DNA from: Mangifera indica
Taxonomy: Eukaryota; Streptophyta; Magnoliopsida; Sapindales; Anacardiaceae
Assembly: GCF_011075055.1 (NCBI RefSeq)
Contig: NC_058152.1
Span: forward strand, 6,820,001 to 6,884,000
Length of the DNA stretch: 64,000 nucleotides
Reading direction: 5' to 3'
Positions 24,045 through 36,485 of this stretch are shown one piece after another (the first letter of the stretch is position 1; each line of letters starts with the position of its first letter). The position numbers and the translations under genes were made by a program. The notes under the pieces are model-generated. The model searched no databases, was not told the origin of the DNA, and saw only the letters and a list, made by a program, of their open reading frames with translations.

Positions 24045-25524
24045 ATTTTGCTTTATTTAATTTGCATTTGCATTCTATTGCATGAAGTGTAAACATTGAG
24101 GCAAAAGTCAAACTAGTAGGCTAAAATAATTGCATATGGACCTGTATCACTATACAAATAGCCTACCTAGTGCATGACTACATTTTTCAACTTTAATTAG
24201 TTTTTTGCTAACATGGCTTGATGAAATCTAGACGGATTAAGGAAGTAAGACAACCATAAATAGTTTTGATATAAAATGCTTTCACCTTGAAGGTTATGAA
24301 TGCAAGAATGTTTGAAATTGGTGATAGGGTTACAAGTCTTACAATTTCCATTAGGATGTACTTTATATATGGCCAACTTATTGGGTTGTGTATGCTTACT
24401 TAAAGAGGGCTTATCCGTGCTTAGGTATATTGCCTAGTGTCTCACAAGTCCTAGAACTTACCATACACTCTTTCGAGGTGAAATCCTAGTTGCATGCATT
24501 AATAAGGATATGATATAGGCACAATGTTTTTTTATTAAGTCTAAAAGCCTATTGGTTTTTTTTACTTTCCTTTCAATGTCCCATATGCATATATTATCAA
24601 TTGCTAGCCTTTTGAGCCTTGACTTCAAGATAAATATATAATGGCAATGTAAAATTTTCCTATATAACCTCGCATTAACCAACCAAGCCACCAAAGAAAG
24701 TCTCACCTTTTGCATGAATACGTGATTAATGACAAGTGATAGACACAAAAATTCTTTAACTCCACCTAAATAAGGAAAAATGCACAAATCAAGAAAGCTT
24801 ATCTATAATAATTATAAAAACCCTGAGTTTACAAGAAAATAAGTTTGAGGGAGAAAGAAAGAGAATACAAGTTTGAAAAAGATAAAAAAAAAAAAAAGAA
24901 AAAGAAGAAGAAAAAAAGAAAGAAAAAAAATATACACACAAATAAATGCCTCATCACCCTAACAAGTAAACTGAAGAATATAAACTTTATTACAAGAAGA
25001 CCTCTTCAGGTGGTCTTGCTAATACAATAAAGTGTTTTGATCTTTTCATCATTATTGTGCTCATGATTTTGTGAAAATATTCTTGTATCCTTTCATTTCA
25101 TAGCCCGTACCTTAGCCACATTAAACCAAATAAAAGATATATTGATCCTTTGAGGTGTTGCATACACATTAGTAGAGATAAGTTGTCTGGTTTTGTCTAT
25201 GGGACTTAAATTGCCTAAACATTTGGGGATCATGGTAGTTGCTAAGTACGTATATATTTATCTAAAGTGTAATAGCCCCGATTATGATAGTTATGGCTTT
25301 TATTTCTTGACTGGTTTGAGTAATCAAGTTTCCTCCGAATTTGAGATTAGATGTTCAAGTGTTTTAAGGTTTTGAGGATAATTTTCTCTTAGTTTTAAAT
25401 GTATGGTTGTCTCGAAAACTTTTAATGTTTGATTTTTTTTATTTCATGTGATATACCCCTTTATTTTTAATCTAATTGTTTTAGTTTACTTAAGGACAAG
25501 CAAAGTTTAAGTTTGGTGGGAATT
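24045..25524 (+). other. 3' non-coding internal region of Tat/Ogre-like element
   Basis: This stretch runs up to the purine-rich tract AAGTTTAAGTTTGGTGGGAA (25504-25523), which resembles the polypurine tract of plant Tat/Ogre/Athila-type gypsy elements and lies directly before an LTR. No pol domain is readable. Frames at 24458-24787 and 25193-25375 have no recognisable similarity and I do not call them genes. The left edge is cut by the start of gypsy B's LTR. Confidence 0.45.
24874..24935 (+). repeat. Purine-rich low-complexity tract
   Basis: A run of A with interspersed G (GAAAAAGAAGAAG-like). It explains the poly-Lys open frame at 24845-25030, which is not a gene. Confidence 0.9.
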
Positions 25525-27923
25525 TGTAGAGTGCGTAATTTACACATATTTAGTGCCCACTTATTTAGTTTTTAGGTGCATTTTAGTTAGAATATTTTTA
25601 GTTTTACTTAATTTTTAAGCTTGCTTCTTGGTATTTCCTTATTTTAGTTAGATTTTGTTATTTTTATTTAATTATAGGCCAAACGACTATTTCCCACCCA
25701 AGGTATGCTGCAATCTTAAGTTTTCCCCCTTTAATTATAGAAACACCAAATATCTACCCATGACCAGTTAAAAATAACGGTGGTAAGGGTAAAATAGTTA
25801 TTTTCTCTATAATATTAAAAAATAAACTAAAATATAATCTATTTTTGCCCTCCTAAACTTAAAAAATTAAAATTTTCCCCTAGCCTAAGTTTTAAAAAAT
25901 GGCAGTTTCATCCTAAGGTTTCGTTTTGAAATCTCTAGTGACATCTTCGGCTCTATTGCCAATGACATCTTCCTCTTGAAGCATCCTCTCCTTTTGGCTA
26001 TCTCTTTCCTCCCATTTGGATGCCCGATCGACATCGAAGAAATCTTAGGAGACAAAGAACTTTATTGGGGAAGACAAAGACGAAAGTTGTCGTCTTCATC
26101 TAGGAAGAGAATCATCTTCCCAGAAGAACCTAGACGAAGATGAAGTTGTCGTCTTCGTCTAGGAAGACGATCGTCTTCCCAGAGATCTTCTTCTGGGAAG
26201 ACGATCGTCTTCCTAGATGAAGATGACAACTTTGTCTTCGTTTTCCCCGATGAAGTTCTTCGTCTCCCAAGATTTCTTCGATGTCAATCGGGCATCCAAA
26301 TGGGAGGAAAGAGATCGTCAAAAAGAGAGGATGCTTTGGGAAGGAGATGTCATTGGCAATGGAGCCGGAGATGTTGCCGGTGATTTCAAAACAAAACCCT
26401 AGGGTGAAACTGCCATTTTTTAAAACTTAGGCTGGGGGAAAATTTTAGTTTTTTAAGTTTAGGGAGGCAAAAAAAGATAAAATTTTCAGGCGTTAGGGCT
26501 CTGTTAAATTTAACCAGTCATAGGTGGGTGTTTAGTGTTTCCATAGTTAAAGGGTGGAAACTTGAGATTGTAGCATACCTTGGGTGGGAAATAGTCGTTT
26601 GGCCTTAATTTTATTGTTCTTTTCATGATTCTTCCTTATTTTTGGTTTATTTTGTGATTTTAGGATATTTAATGAAGATTTGGAAGCAATCAGAATAAAT
26701 TCGAAGTGAACTGGAAAGAATCTGATAACTTGCATATAATTAGATAAGACTTCCTAATGTAAACAAGCTTTCCTAATATAGATAAGAGTTTGATGATACA
26801 GGGAGCTAAAACAAGAAACTAATATGAGCTTAAACAAGAGGCAAATATAAGCAAAAATAGGAAACTGATACAATTAGAACAAAAATCTAATATGAGTATA
26901 TCTAAAATAAATTACAAAATCCTAGTATATCCAGGAATCTCTATGCATGCTAGTTATCAACCCTAAGCTATTTAAAGAAGTTTCTCATCCAAAATAATAG
27001 GTTCTTTTTTCCACATTTTCAACCTTCCAGCCACCTAAAACTCATTGGGCATCAAGGATTTAGCATAAAAGCACAAGATTAAAGGTCAAGACTTAGAGAT
27101 TTCATCAAGAAACAAGAAAAAGATCAAGCTTGAGCATTCTACCAGGATTGCATATCTTTATCTTCTTATTCTTTTACGTATTCTGATTCTTTCAAAATTA
27201 TTAATTTTTGTTTTTGCTATTAATATGAGTGGTTCAATATATTTAGTAAGGATTAAGAGGAATTTTTTAATCTCTATAACTATGCAGTTGTTTTTATTAT
27301 TTATTTAATAATTTATGATGTTGCTTTTGATTTAATGATCGGGAATTAAAGTCTTGTGTGATGTTAATGGCTAAATATCATACATGTTTGTAGGTTGACA
27401 TAGGTTATCGAATGATAGGTATACAACTGGTTTAAGCAATTGTTAAACTTGGAAATCTATATCTAGAAATAGATTATATTCCTTGTGAAGTTATTAATTA
27501 TCACAAGGCTTAATGGGTTCATATTAACCAAGTATAATGAAAGTAGATATTCTTTTAATATTTACACGTTGAATCCACCTTGAAAGAGAAATTTGGTAAA
27601 ATAGGATAATTAACCATCAAAGCATATTAAAATCATTAATTACTTAAAATTGTAAATATTACTAGTTATTGGAATTGATAGTGAAATCTTAACCCCTAAA
27701 TTCATTGAATAGATGGAAAATATCATAATATAGATGATTTAATTTCAAGCATTAGATTAATTTAATTAAATTAGGTTTAGTTTAATATTTAATTTAGTAT
27801 TAAATTCAATTACCTTAGTTAATATAAGTTGCAAAGTAAGCTAGTAGTTAACTCATAATCCTTATGGGATTGATATTTTAAGCATTACTTGATGATTCAT
27901 ACACTTGCAAGTAAGATGCAACA
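25525..27923 (+). repeat. Tat/Ogre-like 3' LTR with MULE insertion
   Basis: It begins TGTAGAGTGCGTAATTTACA after the polypurine tract and ends about 27923 (AGATGCAACA). The end region CCTTATGGGATTGATATTTT...TGATTCATACACTTGCAAG (27870-27910) is typical of Tat/Athila-type LTR ends. A MULE (25677-26604) sits near its start; without it and its duplication the LTR is about 1.46 kb. Its right flank, 27924-27973, shows nothing I recognise. Confidence 0.62.
25677..26604. mobile_element. Long-TIR MULE, copy 2
   Basis: It is 928 bp, flanked by TTAATTATA (25668-25676) and TTAATTTTA (26605-26613), 8 of 9 identical. The ends GGCCAAACGACTATTTCCCA are perfect inverted copies and pairing continues through both arms: the CCCATTTGGATGCCCGAT segment near 26008 pairs with its reverse complement near 26286-26303. 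The centre has two perfect 18 bp palindromes GGAAGACGATCGTCTTCC (26162-26179 and 26196-26213). Short frames at 26130-26402 lie in the arms and are not genes. Confidence 0.88.
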
Positions 27924-27973
27924 AGAAAGTTTAGCCTAATAGCTATAAGATTAGTGTTTTAATTCTAACTTGT

Positions 27974-28335
27974 TGTAGCACCCGCAAGTATGACCAAGGG
28001 TATTTTTGTCTTTTGGCTTTATATTTGTGTAATTATGTTTAAATAATTAATATGAATGAAATGGATGACACATGGCCATGTGGGGAGGCCACACGCCCAT
28101 GTGTGTAGTAAAAAAGGGCAAAGTTATCTTTTCCCATTTTGTTGTTTTATATTTGGTTAAGTTGGGATGATATGCATGCCAATGCATCATTAACATATTT
28201 GAATTTTAGGATAAGATTATGTTTCACGGGGATTTCATAACATGGATTTAATTGCATAACGGCATACACGTCTGTGTGCTTGTAGTACATGCTTGTGTAT
28301 TATTGACTAGAGAGAAAATAAAAGAGTCATATTTG
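27974..28335 (+). repeat. Gypsy LTR 5' fragment
   Basis: It starts TGTAGCACCCGCAAGTATG and matches the start of the solo LTR at 7808 (the segment around TTTGAATTTTAGGATAAG at 28197 against 8076). It is cut at 28335 by the start of another LTR of the same family. It contains ACACGCCCATGTGTG at 28094 and decayed relatives. Confidence 0.7.
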
Positions 28336-30594
28336 TGTAACACCCACAAATATGTCTCAAGGATAAGATAGTTTTTTTGCAAGAGTTAGCAACATTTGAA
28401 AGTCAAAATATGAGTTTTGGGTGATACATGGCCATGTATAAAAAGGTCATGCTCATGTGTCATGTCACGCTAACTGAATAAGATTGATTTCATGTCAATT
28501 CAAAATTAAGTGAGACATGGTCGTGTTTCTTGAACACACGCCCATGTATATGTAATGCATTTTTAGTTTATGTATGGCACATTGCTTCTTTTTTGGGATT
28601 ACGATTTCATAATCCTTACGAAAGCTTTAAAAATTGAGTGTGTGTGAGAGTTTGATCTTTCGACTTTCGTTTGGAAGTTCTGATAACACTTCCCAACAAT
28701 CCAATTAACGATAATGCTAGATAGAAAAGGGTTTGCTCATATGCATGTTTATGTGAAGTTAAGGTAAATAGGACTTGTTTCCTCCCTACATCTTTGTTGA
28801 AGTGATTTCAATAATCAATTTAGCATAAGAGGTTGTTGTTTGTTAAATCCAAGCATGTAACTATAATCATGATTGATCATTGATGAAAAGGCATGCTAGT
28901 AATGATTTTATTCGAAATCGCAAATATCTATGCTTATGTGTGCCATAATTGGTAATTATGCTTGAAGTTCTATTGACATACTAATAGTCTTAATGATAAA
29001 GAGTATGTGAATTGGTAAAAGAAATAAGATGATGGTTGATTATGTGTTATTGAGGATGTAGAGCCATTATTCTTATGCAACCTTTATATTATTATATATC
29101 TATCAAATTGTTAATGGTCTATGCAAAAATTATTAATGAAATAGTAAGTGTTAAACCATATTCGTTAGGTGTTTAATCGATAGTATAAGGAGAGGTTTTC
29201 ATAGAGGCCGAAATTAGGGTTTATCGTGAATGTTTTCTACATTCTAGACTTATCACACAATCGTGTGGTATAGGACACACACCACTGTATGTGAAGCCTA
29301 AAATTTGGTTGATATTTTCTCAGCGTCCCGATGACTATGAATGTTATTTGTCTGTTAATAGTCAACTATGACATGTGGACTTCTTGTTTATAGCTTAAAG
29401 ATGGCCATATATAGGGTAAAATAACCATAATACCTTTGAGAAGTAGTTTTGTCAAGAAGAGAACAAAATAAAAAATTAAAATATATAGTTGAAGGGGTAT
29501 ATGCCTATGTTAGCTAGGGCACACACCTATGTGTGTAAGAAAATAAACACATGAGGAAGTGCCATGAGGAACAACCATATGCTTGGGAATAATGAGACAC
29601 ACTCGCGCATGTCCATAGAAATACACTTGTGTGTATATAGCAAAATAAAGGAAAGTGAAAGGGAATTAGGCTGACAATTTAAATGTTGTCTTAAGGAATA
29701 GTATAGAGATTTTGGGTGCGCAATAGTAGCTCACATGCCTAAGAGTCAAGTTATGATGTGGCACTAGATATATTGTTAGGTGGAAGCAAAAACGAACTAG
29801 GTTAAGCAAAGACTCAAGATGTATACATGCTAAACATCATAAGATCATTACAAATAGTCATTGTAAGTATACAGGCACTACACCGTCTGCAGTAAGATAT
29901 CAAACTCATAGTAGACTATATACTCACAGTAGAGCCTAGTTAAGATACAAATGGTGTAATGAAATAGAAAGATAACTCATATGGCTAAAGGGTCAAATCT
30001 TTGTATTAAATCCATATTGATTAGCTTAGTATTCAACTTTAGATACAGTTTTCAAATTCAAATACTTTCATCAAGTTTAGTATGGCCATGCTAGATAGAA
30101 ATCTAGGGGATTAGTTTCTTAGTGATCGAAGGGGACATAGTTTGACTTAAGAGTTATATATATAACTTAGACAGTTCCTAAAGTTTAGTATGCATACAAA
30201 GACAATACATGGGACCTGTCATCATCCATAAAAGAGTTTATTGCCAACTTTCTTGCGTAAAGGTATAGATGATCATGTGGGTATAAGACGAGTGGCGATT
30301 AAAAGATGTAGAGCTGTAAGAGCATTTTTAACATTTTAGTTCTATCAATTTTAGTTCATTGACATTTTTATGTTATATTTGACTGTACATATTATAGTTT
30401 TAGTCTATGATTATTAGATTAGACATCTTTTGGAACTTTCTAATTATTCTTATGAAAAGGGTATTTTTATCATTTTGATTATTAATAAATAATGTTTATT
30501 CAAGTTTTTATAACAATTTATTTATGAAGTTTTAAATAGTCAATTTAGTGACATTTTCCTTCAAAGGGTAAAACTTTTGGGAAAGTGTGTTACA
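28336..30594 (+). repeat. Gypsy D 5' LTR, 2.26 kb
   Basis: It starts TGTAACACCCACAAATATG and ends GTGTGTTACA, followed after three bases by primer site TGGTATTAGAGC. The length agrees with the solo LTR 7808-10087. It carries many ACACGCCCATGT-type palindromes (28430, 28530, 29260, 29510, 29630). No coding frames. Confidence 0.8.
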
Positions 30595-30597
30595 AGT

Positions 30598-30609
30598 TGG
30601 TATTAGAGC
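30598..30609 (+). promoter_or_regulatory. Primer binding site of gypsy D
   Basis: TGGTATTAGAGC differs by one base (C to T) from the tRNA-iMet site and lies three bases from the LTR end, which shows that 28336-30594 is a 5' LTR on the plus strand. Confidence 0.82.
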
Positions 30610-31009
30610 ATGATTTTGGTACCTAAAAAATATTTTAAAGTATCTATGTAGTCAAATTATGTAGGAATATAAGCCCCCCATGCCACATTGACTGCACTTG
30701 CAACTGATCACTATAAATTTAGTTTATTTATACTTGCAAAGTTTTTTTGAAGACTCATAACTATGGGTTTTTTAGGAGAACAAGAGCCAATACCAGGAAT
30801 ACTTAGACAGATAATTTATAGAAAAGTCAAAGTGAAGCGCTAACACCTCAAATTCCCTAACCAAGTTTGGCTGCTTAGGATGTCAAAGATATTTTTTGAG
30901 AGATATTCAAGGATCAAAGAGGCATTTCAACTTAAGGTAGTAAGTTGACATAGGCTCAGGGATCAGTAAAAGGTTACTTAAACACTAATAGTAGCAGCGA
31001 CCAACATAT
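30610..31009 (+). pseudogene. Gypsy D leader and start of gag
   Basis: After the primer site an ATG at 30763 opens MGFLGEQEPIPGILRQII, which stops after 24 codons; SKIFFERYSRIKEAFQL follows near 30880. The position is that of the Gag N-terminus, but similarity is weak. It is cut at about 31010 by a copia LTR fragment, and no later part of this element is seen. Confidence 0.4.
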
Positions 31010-31767
31010 CCATACATTTCTCTCTTTCCATGATCTCAAGATTGGTTTGTATCAACCCCTTAATACGAATGACCCACAAGCTATTTATCTAACCAATAGT
31101 GTCAAAATTTGAGTCAAATTCAGACACAAACCAAGATTAGCATCTAGCAAAGCATCATAGCCACCTAGATGATAGAGTGTCAGCAACATCTCTATTAGTT
31201 TTTACAACATCACAGTTACATGCAATTTAATCCTTTTTTAAACGATATTTCTCAAGATTGAGAAATAGAAGTGTGTTTATCTTAATAGTTTCTTAATATG
31301 AGTTGATACACATTAATGACTTACACAGATTAGACTACAACCTCATCTCGCTATAACTATAAAATCAAGCAGTTATGAATGTCTTTTAACATTCATATAT
31401 AAGATATCTTTTCCTATGCTCAGGAGTGACAAATTCTTTATTAATAAATTATAGCTTCTATATATCTCATGATATAGTCATTCACTACCTTTATTATACC
31501 CCTATTACAACAATATGTTAGATATTGTCAAACTATACCGATTCTTATATGAGACGGTTTGACAACCTCAAGTTAAAAGATTATATGCATCTGTAGTGTT
31601 CAGAGGATTTGTTCCATAAATACTAGAGCAACCATCCATATGGAAATCTTCTAGTGAGGTCAGTCTGATAAACATGTCTACAATGTGTACTCATGTGTTG
31701 TACCAAGTCGTCAGTAAACAACTTCGACACATGAAAAATGTCACCATCTTTAATGAATTAAACCAAT
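31010..31767 (-). repeat. Copia LTR fragment
   Basis: It matches the family of 2801-4048 and 16692-19448 in minus orientation, for example AACCTCATCTCGCTATAACT at 31340 (3339 has CAGCCTCATCTCGCTATAGT) and the region CATGTGTTGTACCAAGT at 31693. Both LTR ends are missing. Confidence 0.78.
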
Positions 31768-32697
31768 TTATTCAATTTAATGAATGTTGACTATTTTTAA
31801 TGCAATTTATGAGAATGTCAAAAGATATTTCAAATAATCAGCACAATCAAAATGACATGACACAAAATATAAGTTTGAAGGACAAGAAAATCAAACATGA
31901 CAAAATATAAGTTTGAGGGATAAGAAAATCAAACATGCGATGCATAGTGGTTTGGCACAACTCAGCGTACATCTGCTCCTCCAAGCTATCTCCCTTGAAG
32001 TATTCCACTAATCCTTGGTTGAAAAACCCCAACCAAGCTTTTCTTCATAACACAAATAGCTTTCAAGGTGCTATTAACCTTTACAAGTGTTAAAACTCAA
32101 TTTCTCTCAGTAAAACTTTTTTAGTCTCTTCAAGAGTGAACCTTACTCTTTTATAATGCAAATTTATTATGAATTTGAAATATAATCTCTTTCAAAGCGT
32201 GTATATGAAAATTTATGCTTAGTACAATCCAATAGAAATGAAATCAAAAAATGGATAAGCAAGGGCTTTGATTAGAGAAAAGGATTTGCAAGTGAATAAC
32301 TTAAAAATTGATTTGCTCTCAAATATATGAAAGTTCTAGCTGGCAAAACTCATTCCCAAGTAGATTTGATTGTGTTTATATTAGGGGAAATGAGCAAAGT
32401 TATTATTATGTACAAAACTAGCCATTTTAATTTCCCAAAAAAAATAAAATTCAGTCAATTGGATATGACGTGGCACTGTCGTGGCATTAGCTATTAGAAA
32501 ATTCATAACATAATTTAGTCAACCAGATGGAATTTGATCGACAAGATTTCTGAAAGCCAAAATATATGGCTTCTAGATAATTCAAAAGTTGTCATCGAAA
32601 ATTTTGACTAGTCAAATTTGGTCAACCCTTTGAATTTTGAAATTTTTATTTCACCCTTAAAACTTTGAGAAGTGACAATTTAACCTATTTTAGAAAA

Positions 32698-33569
32698 GAC
32701 CAAATGATTATTTCCCACCCAAGTTTAAGTGTTATCACAAAGACACACCTGTAAGGTTTAAAAAACCCAAAATCCCACCCATCCGATAAAAATCTCAGTT
32801 AAGGTTAAGGGTAAAATCATCTTTTAATATAAAAACTAAAGTTTAATTACTTTGGTGCCCCTCAGCTTGAAAATCTCATAATTCCCCTGACCTAAAGTTT
32901 GAAAAATCAAAATTTCCCCTCTAGGGGTTTACAAATCATGGTCAAAGTCATTGGAGATGGTCGTCTCTGGTGGCGTTGGCTCTCCATTGTAGCTCAACTC
33001 TTCCTATCGATCACTTTCTAACCATCGATGTAGGCTATTTCTTTGAAAGAAAACAAAATCGTCTTCGTCTTAGATAAAGATGATTTCATCTTCATCAGAG
33101 ACAGATGACTATCACAGGTCTTAGACAGAGACAACGTGGCTATCTAAGACCACTGATGATCGTCTTCATCTCTGACAAAGACACTCCGGTGAAGATGATT
33201 TCATCTTTCTTAGAGGAAATAACCTACACTAGTGGCTAGGAAGTGATCGACAAGAAGAGTTGAGCCTAGATAGAGAGCCAACACCACTAGAGACGACCAT
33301 TTCCAACGACTTTGACCATGATTTATAAACCCTAGAAGGGAAATTTTGATTTTTCAAACTTTAGATAGGGGTTGAATTGTAAGATTTTAAAGTTGAGGGG
33401 AGAAAATGTAATAAAACTTTATATTTTAAAATTTTTTTATTAAATGACTATTTTGCCCACAACCATAACTTTGATTTTTAATGGATGGATGAGATTTTGA
33501 GTTTTTTAAACCTCATTGGTGTGACTTTAGGATAGTACTTAAACTTGGGGGTGAAATAGTCCCTTCGCC
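32698..33569. mobile_element. Long-TIR MULE, copy 3
   Basis: It is 872 bp, flanked by TTTAGAAAA (32689-32697) and TTTGGAAAA (33570-33578), 8 of 9 identical. The ends are GACCAAATGATTATTTCCCA and, reversed, GGCGAAGGGACTATTTCACC. The arms pair through most of the length: AATCATGGTCAAAGTCATTG (32935) corresponds to the reverse complement near 33300-33323. The middle (33050-33200) is built of GATGAAGA/TCTTCATC words. No transposase. Confidence 0.85.
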
Positions 33570-33596
33570 TTTGGAAAACTCTTTCAAAAACAACTT

Positions 33597-33903
33597 TGAG
33601 ATATGAAATTTTAGTCCACAAAACTTCATAATTTCAAAGAGTTATTAAATTTGATAAAAATTTGGCTTCAATCAATAAATTTGAAAAACGACATTTTAAC
33701 TTAAAATTTTGAAAGATATGAAAAATGTCGATTTAACCTCTTTTTTGAAAAATTATTCAAACCCTAAATTGAGATATGATATTTTAGTCCACAAAACTTC
33801 ATAATTTCAAATAGGGCATTGAAATTTGATCACAATTGGTTTAACTCATTAAGTTTGAAAAATGACATTTTAACCCCAAAGTATGAAAGATATCAAACAA
33901 ATT
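33597..33903. repeat. Tandem repeat, 173 bp period, about 1.8 units
   Basis: GAGATATGAAATTTTAGTCC at 33597 and GAGATATGATATTTTAGTCC at 33770 begin two neighbouring units which continue in register (CACAAAACTTCATAATTTCA in both). It lies inside the SIRE-like LTR. A small 18 bp doublet (CTTCACTTGAGTTTTATT) follows at about 34011-34045. Confidence 0.8.
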
Positions 33904-34215
33904 TTTGTGAGACCTTTCACATGCAAATAAATATTCTAATCAAAGCAAATGCTTCAAGATTACAAATATATCTACCTAAACTTGCGCTTTTCTTTAAATC
34001 TTCAAGAATTCTTCACTTGAGTTTTATTCTTCACTTGAGTTTTATCTTTTATTTCCATCTTGATACTTCTTTAAGTGCATAAGGTAAATTCTTGTAATTT
34101 AAACTTACACTCAAGTAAACTCATTATCAATATGTTTAAGGACATATTAGTTTGTTATCATCAAAATAAGAGCATAATGACTCTTTGAGTCAACACTTGT
34201 TTGTTTGCCTTTTAT

Positions 34216-34746
34216 TCAAGCATCACAAACATGATCTTTTTTTACAACCAATTTAGGTAACCTTTTACTAAATTTTTTTTGGAAAGGTTTTTGTAAAACA
34301 TCAATGCTTGCATGTCTTAATCTCTTATGCGATAGCCACATGTCTTTCTCCTTAGTTAACATGAGACAAAGGTCTCTAGATGCAATGTCATGCAAATCTA
34401 TAATGTGTACATTTGAATACCTATAACCAATTAATGCAATGGCTTTTGTTTTTGCATCAATAATCTCACAACACAAGGAATAAAAACTAATTTTAAAGCC
34501 TTTGTCATATAATTGACGTATACTAAGTAAATTATGCTCAAGACCTTTAACTAACAAATCGTTAATTGTGAATAAGTTACCTATGGTGTCAATACAGATT
34601 ACCCTTCCTTTGGAGTTATTACCAAAATTGATGTTTCCTTCATCTTTAGCCTTCAATAAGGAGAATAGTCTCTTATACCCTGTCAGGTGTCTTAAGCCTC
34701 CATTATCTAAGTACCACTTACTAGAGGATCTCAATAAGGATTCCAA
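34216..34746 (-). pseudogene. SIRE-like protease and GAG-pre-integrase segment
   Basis: An open frame of 176 residues. Residues 11-20 (KWYLDNGGLR) are the copia protease active site; Asp is kept but the following Ser is Asn. IDTIGNLFTINDLLVKGLEHNLLSIRQL and YDKGFKISF continue the domain. Residues about 137-150 (MWLSHKRLRHASIDVL) match the GAG-pre-integrase zinc-binding segment before integrase. The frame ends at 34216 near KKDHVCDA, close to where the integrase zinc finger would be, and an LTR follows at 34195, so integrase and everything after it is lost. The ORF start is arbitrary: this is part of a Gag-Pol frame that continues upstream. Confidence 0.85.
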
Positions 34747-34789
34747 ACAAACCTACTACATAATTCATTCATTTACTTTTTAGTATCCA

Positions 34790-36416
34790 AATGGTTTTGG
34801 ATCCAATAATGTTAGCTTTAAGCATCTCCTTAGGAACCCAAACCTTTTTAATCTTAAAAGGTTTACGATTCCTAATTGGACAATGTCTAATTGAATGACC
34901 AATAAATGAACAATATTTACATTTTACATGTAATGCATAAGGTTTCTTTAATGGTCTATGATTGTTTGCAAGGGGGTTACCCCTATTATAGCTTAAACCT
35001 TATTTGTTAAGACCATTTCTTTGAGATACAAACATCTCATTTAATGTTTTTATATCAATTTTAAATTTTTCTAGAATTTCATTATAACTAGATACATTTT
35101 TCTTTAGGTTTTCATTTTCATTTTTAATGCTTTCTAATTCTTTCATGCACAATTCTTTTTCATTTAAAATAATATCATATTTCTTTTCAACTGCATCAAG
35201 CTCATGTGAGAGTGTATAATGTTCCCTTTTGATGCATGTTAATTATTTCTTTAATGTCTTATGTTTAACTTCCATGCATTCATATTCTTCCGTCAATGAA
35301 TCAAATGCGTCTTAAAGCTCATGCATGAAGTATGAGTTAGAATCATTTATCTCATCCTCTGAGTCAACCTTGGCTATGAAGCATATGTTGGACCTTTCTT
35401 CCTGTAATTCATTTTCATCATTTGAGTCGTTACTACCACTCCATGTGGCGACAAGAACTTTCTTATTAAGCCTTTCCTTATTCTTATCCTTTTTTTTTCT
35501 TCCTCAAAGGACAATCTTGGCGAATATAGCCCGATTTATTGCATTCATAACAAATTATCTAATTGTTGTCTTTTTTGCCATCCTCCTTTCCATTTAGCCT
35601 TGACAAATTTCTTTGCTTGTTCCTTTTAGACCTTAATAGAAATTTGTTGAACTTTCTAGCTAAAAGGCTTACATCGTTCTTATCTAAGGAAAATTTTCCT
35701 TCCTATTCCTTTTCGTTAACAACATGCAAGGTTATATCCTTCTTAGTCTTAGTCTCTTTTTCCTTCGGTTTTCTTTTCATCTTATAGGTTAAGAGACTTT
35801 TTATATGGTCGTTCATGCCTATCTTGCTTAGATCCTTTAATTCCTTAATTATCGTCACCTTTATGGTCCATGAGTTAGGTAGAGACCTTAAGAATTTTTT
35901 CACAACACTATAGTTTCAAATCTCTTCCCAAGACCCCTTAAGTCATTTACCAAGTTAGAGAAGCACTTATACATATTTTTGATGTCTTACCCTAATTTCA
36001 TCTCAAAAAGCTCATACTCAGAAAATATAACTTCAATCTTGGACTACTTTACTTGGTTTATTTCCTTATGAGTAGTTTAAATTATGTTCCATACTTCCTT
36101 TACTGATTCACACGCCAAGACATGACTGAACTTTGTGGCATCAAAGGTATAAAACAAAGTATTAATGGTCTTTGCATTTAAACTCATCATTTTCTCATCA
36201 TTTTTATTAAAATCCATTTCATGTTTTAATTGATTGGTTTTAGGGTCCATTGGTACTAGGTCTCCATGCTCAATGATTTTTCATAGTTTAAAATCAATAG
36301 ACCTAACATGAAGTCTTATTCTAACTTTTCATTATGTATAGTTGATCTACAAATCCATGAGAGTCTACTAGTGCATTAACCTTTAGCAAAAACGGGTGTG
36401 GAAGTGCTAGCCATTT
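34790..36416 (-). pseudogene. SIRE-like gag remnant
   Basis: The start MASTSTPVFAKG at 36416 is followed by a stop. The Gag core (UBN2 type) is open at 35703-35903: MKKFLRSLPNSWTIKVTIIKELKDLSKI, then HIKSLLTYKMKRK. The first knuckle CYECNKSGYIRQDC at about 35510-35552 has Tyr for the zinc-binding His. A Glu/Lys-rich, probably coiled-coil stretch follows (about 35040-35330), and then a second, intact knuckle CKYCSFIGHSIRHC at about 34875-34915. This layout is that of SIRE/Maximus-type copia. Several stops and frameshifts disable it. Confidence 0.82.
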
Positions 36417-36485
36417 TGAAAAGATCTTTAACTTTAATAATCATTAGATTTTACCAAAAACTAAAGCCCAAACTCTAATGTCAAC

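Larger units (their letters stand above)
31768..34195 (-). repeat. SIRE-like LTR (left) with MULE insertion
   Basis: In minus sense it starts TGTTGACTCAAAGAGTC at 34195, with the ATCATCAAAA context (34159-34166) typical of SIRE LTR starts. It runs to about 31768. It contains CTATCTCCCTTGAAGTATTC (31987) and similar pieces of the SIRE LTR end region. The MULE at 32698-33569 and a 173 bp tandem repeat lie inside. A direct repeat of about 40 bp at 31855-31935 (ACAAAATATAAGTTTGA twice) is also present. Confidence 0.58.

Noticed and set aside
24458..24787. 109 aa minus-strand frame as possible host gene
   Set aside because: No recognisable domain, no plausible start context, and it lies in the non-coding 3' part of a Tat-like element on the other strand.
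24845..25030. 61 aa Lys-rich frame
   Set aside because: Translation of a purine-rich low-complexity tract; no conserved protein.
21904..26402. Short frames inside MULE arms (21904-22113, 26130-26321, 26217-26402)
   Set aside because: They are mirrored between arms and not conserved between copies; no transposase motif. They are kept as part of the element rather than as genes.
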